64,000 nucleotides of DNA from Ohtaekwangia sp036786105 (GTDB lineage Bacteria > Bacteroidota > Bacteroidia > Cytophagales > Cyclobacteriaceae): assembly GCF_036786105.1 (NCBI RefSeq), contig NZ_DAIQRQ010000002.1:124001-188000 (forward strand), read 5' to 3'. Made by a program: the position numbers and the translations under genes. The notes under the pieces are model-generated. The model had not been told where the DNA came from. It saw only the letters and a list, made by a program, of their open reading frames with translations, and searched no databases. Position 1 is the stretch's first letter. Every line of letters begins with the position of its first letter. Shown one piece after another: positions 63,787-64,000 of the stretch.

Positions 63787-63806
63787 ATTTGCCATGCAGG
63801 TATATC

Positions 63807-64000
63807 ATGGCTTCCATTAACCGTACGCGCACATTTATTGAATCATTGCTGAAGCTCACACGTTTTGGCAACTTGGTTATTATTGGCATTGCGCAATATT
63901 TCACTGCCGGTTTTCTTATAGACAAAACCTTGCCGGGCGACATTCGTCTCTTCCTGCTTTCTGCATCCACCATTGTTATTGCTGCGGCAGGATACGTTAT
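63807..64000 (+). CDS. UbiA-family prenyltransferase, partial (5' end only)
   Basis: The frame from ATG 63807 stays open for 64 codons to the window end. The N-terminus (FIESLLKLTRFGNLVIIGIA) and a second helix (FLLSASTIVIAAAGYV) match UbiA-type enzymes such as geranylgeranylglycerol-phosphate geranylgeranyltransferase annotated in Bacteroidota. The catalytic Asp motif would follow just beyond the edge. A slightly earlier ATG (63794) hits a stop within nine codons. Confidence 0.72.
   Translation, partial: MASINRTRTFIESLLKLTRFGNLVIIGIAQYFTAGFLIDKTLPGDIRLFLLSASTIVIAAAGYV

Noticed and set aside
1..64000. tRNA, rRNA, CRISPR arrays, IS elements
   Set aside because: No cloverleaf-like tRNA, no rRNA sequence, no regularly spaced repeats of CRISPR type, and no transposase or terminal inverted repeats were found.

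Overview
The window looks like a chromosomal segment of a Bacteroidota bacterium, most likely order Cytophagales. Evidence: a contiguous porP-gldK-gldL-gldM-gldN locus for gliding and type IX secretion (T9SS), a SprE/PorW-type TPR lipoprotein, an ATP synthase cluster without the beta and epsilon genes, a fused alpha/beta E1 dehydrogenase, a YtxJ-type bacilliredoxin, almost no Shine-Dalgarno sequences, and repeated Bacteroidota-type promoters (TTG, about 17-21 bases, TAnnTTTG). I see no rRNA, tRNA, CRISPR array, insertion sequence or prophage. Both edge genes are cut: an M16 peptidase on the left and a UbiA-type prenyltransferase on the right. All assignments are from reading the sequence; no database search was run.

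Layout. 1-16.3 kb: M16 peptidase, a periplasmic-propeller sensor kinase, E1 dehydrogenase fusion, a large basic repeat protein of unknown role, bacilliredoxin, an outer-membrane-like protein, aldo/keto reductase, UvrA, a small membrane protein and a LytS/LytTR two-component pair. 16.3-25.7 kb: a TerB-like protein and HemW on the minus strand, divergent from DUF4271-hemD, then the porP-gldKLMN core, closed by a strong terminator. 25.7-32.5 kb (minus strand): sprE, a class A penicillin-binding protein and uvrC. 32.5-39.9 kb: an M23 peptidase-bactofilin pair running into the atp genes (atpZ, a 74-residue unknown, an AtpI-like protein, atpB, E, F, H, A, G).

39.9-52.9 kb: UbiA-like protein and methyltransferase; saccharopine/alanine-dehydrogenase-like enzyme and CtpA protease (minus); a RIC-like di-iron protein; RuvX; then a tight run of peptide deformylase, a lipocalin/CrtC-like protein, a 642-residue membrane protein that looks like a methyltransferase-PAP2-Lgt triple fusion, a methionine/glutamine-type aminotransferase, an omega-amidase-like nitrilase, and PurH. 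53.1-58.9 kb: the rod-shape cluster mreB-mreC-mreD-PBP2-rodA. 58.9-64 kb: frr and pyrH, a biotin carrier protein (all minus), then a TPP riboswitch controlling a TonB-dependent receptor, and the start of a prenyltransferase gene.

Themes. Envelope building dominates: rod elongation (MreBCD, PBP2, RodA), bifunctional PBP, bactofilin with M23 peptidase, CtpA and the T9SS. The least explained items are the triple-domain membrane enzyme with its lipocalin-like neighbour, the tandem-repeat basic secreted protein, and a GldN that carries an apparent CBM5/12-like insertion.
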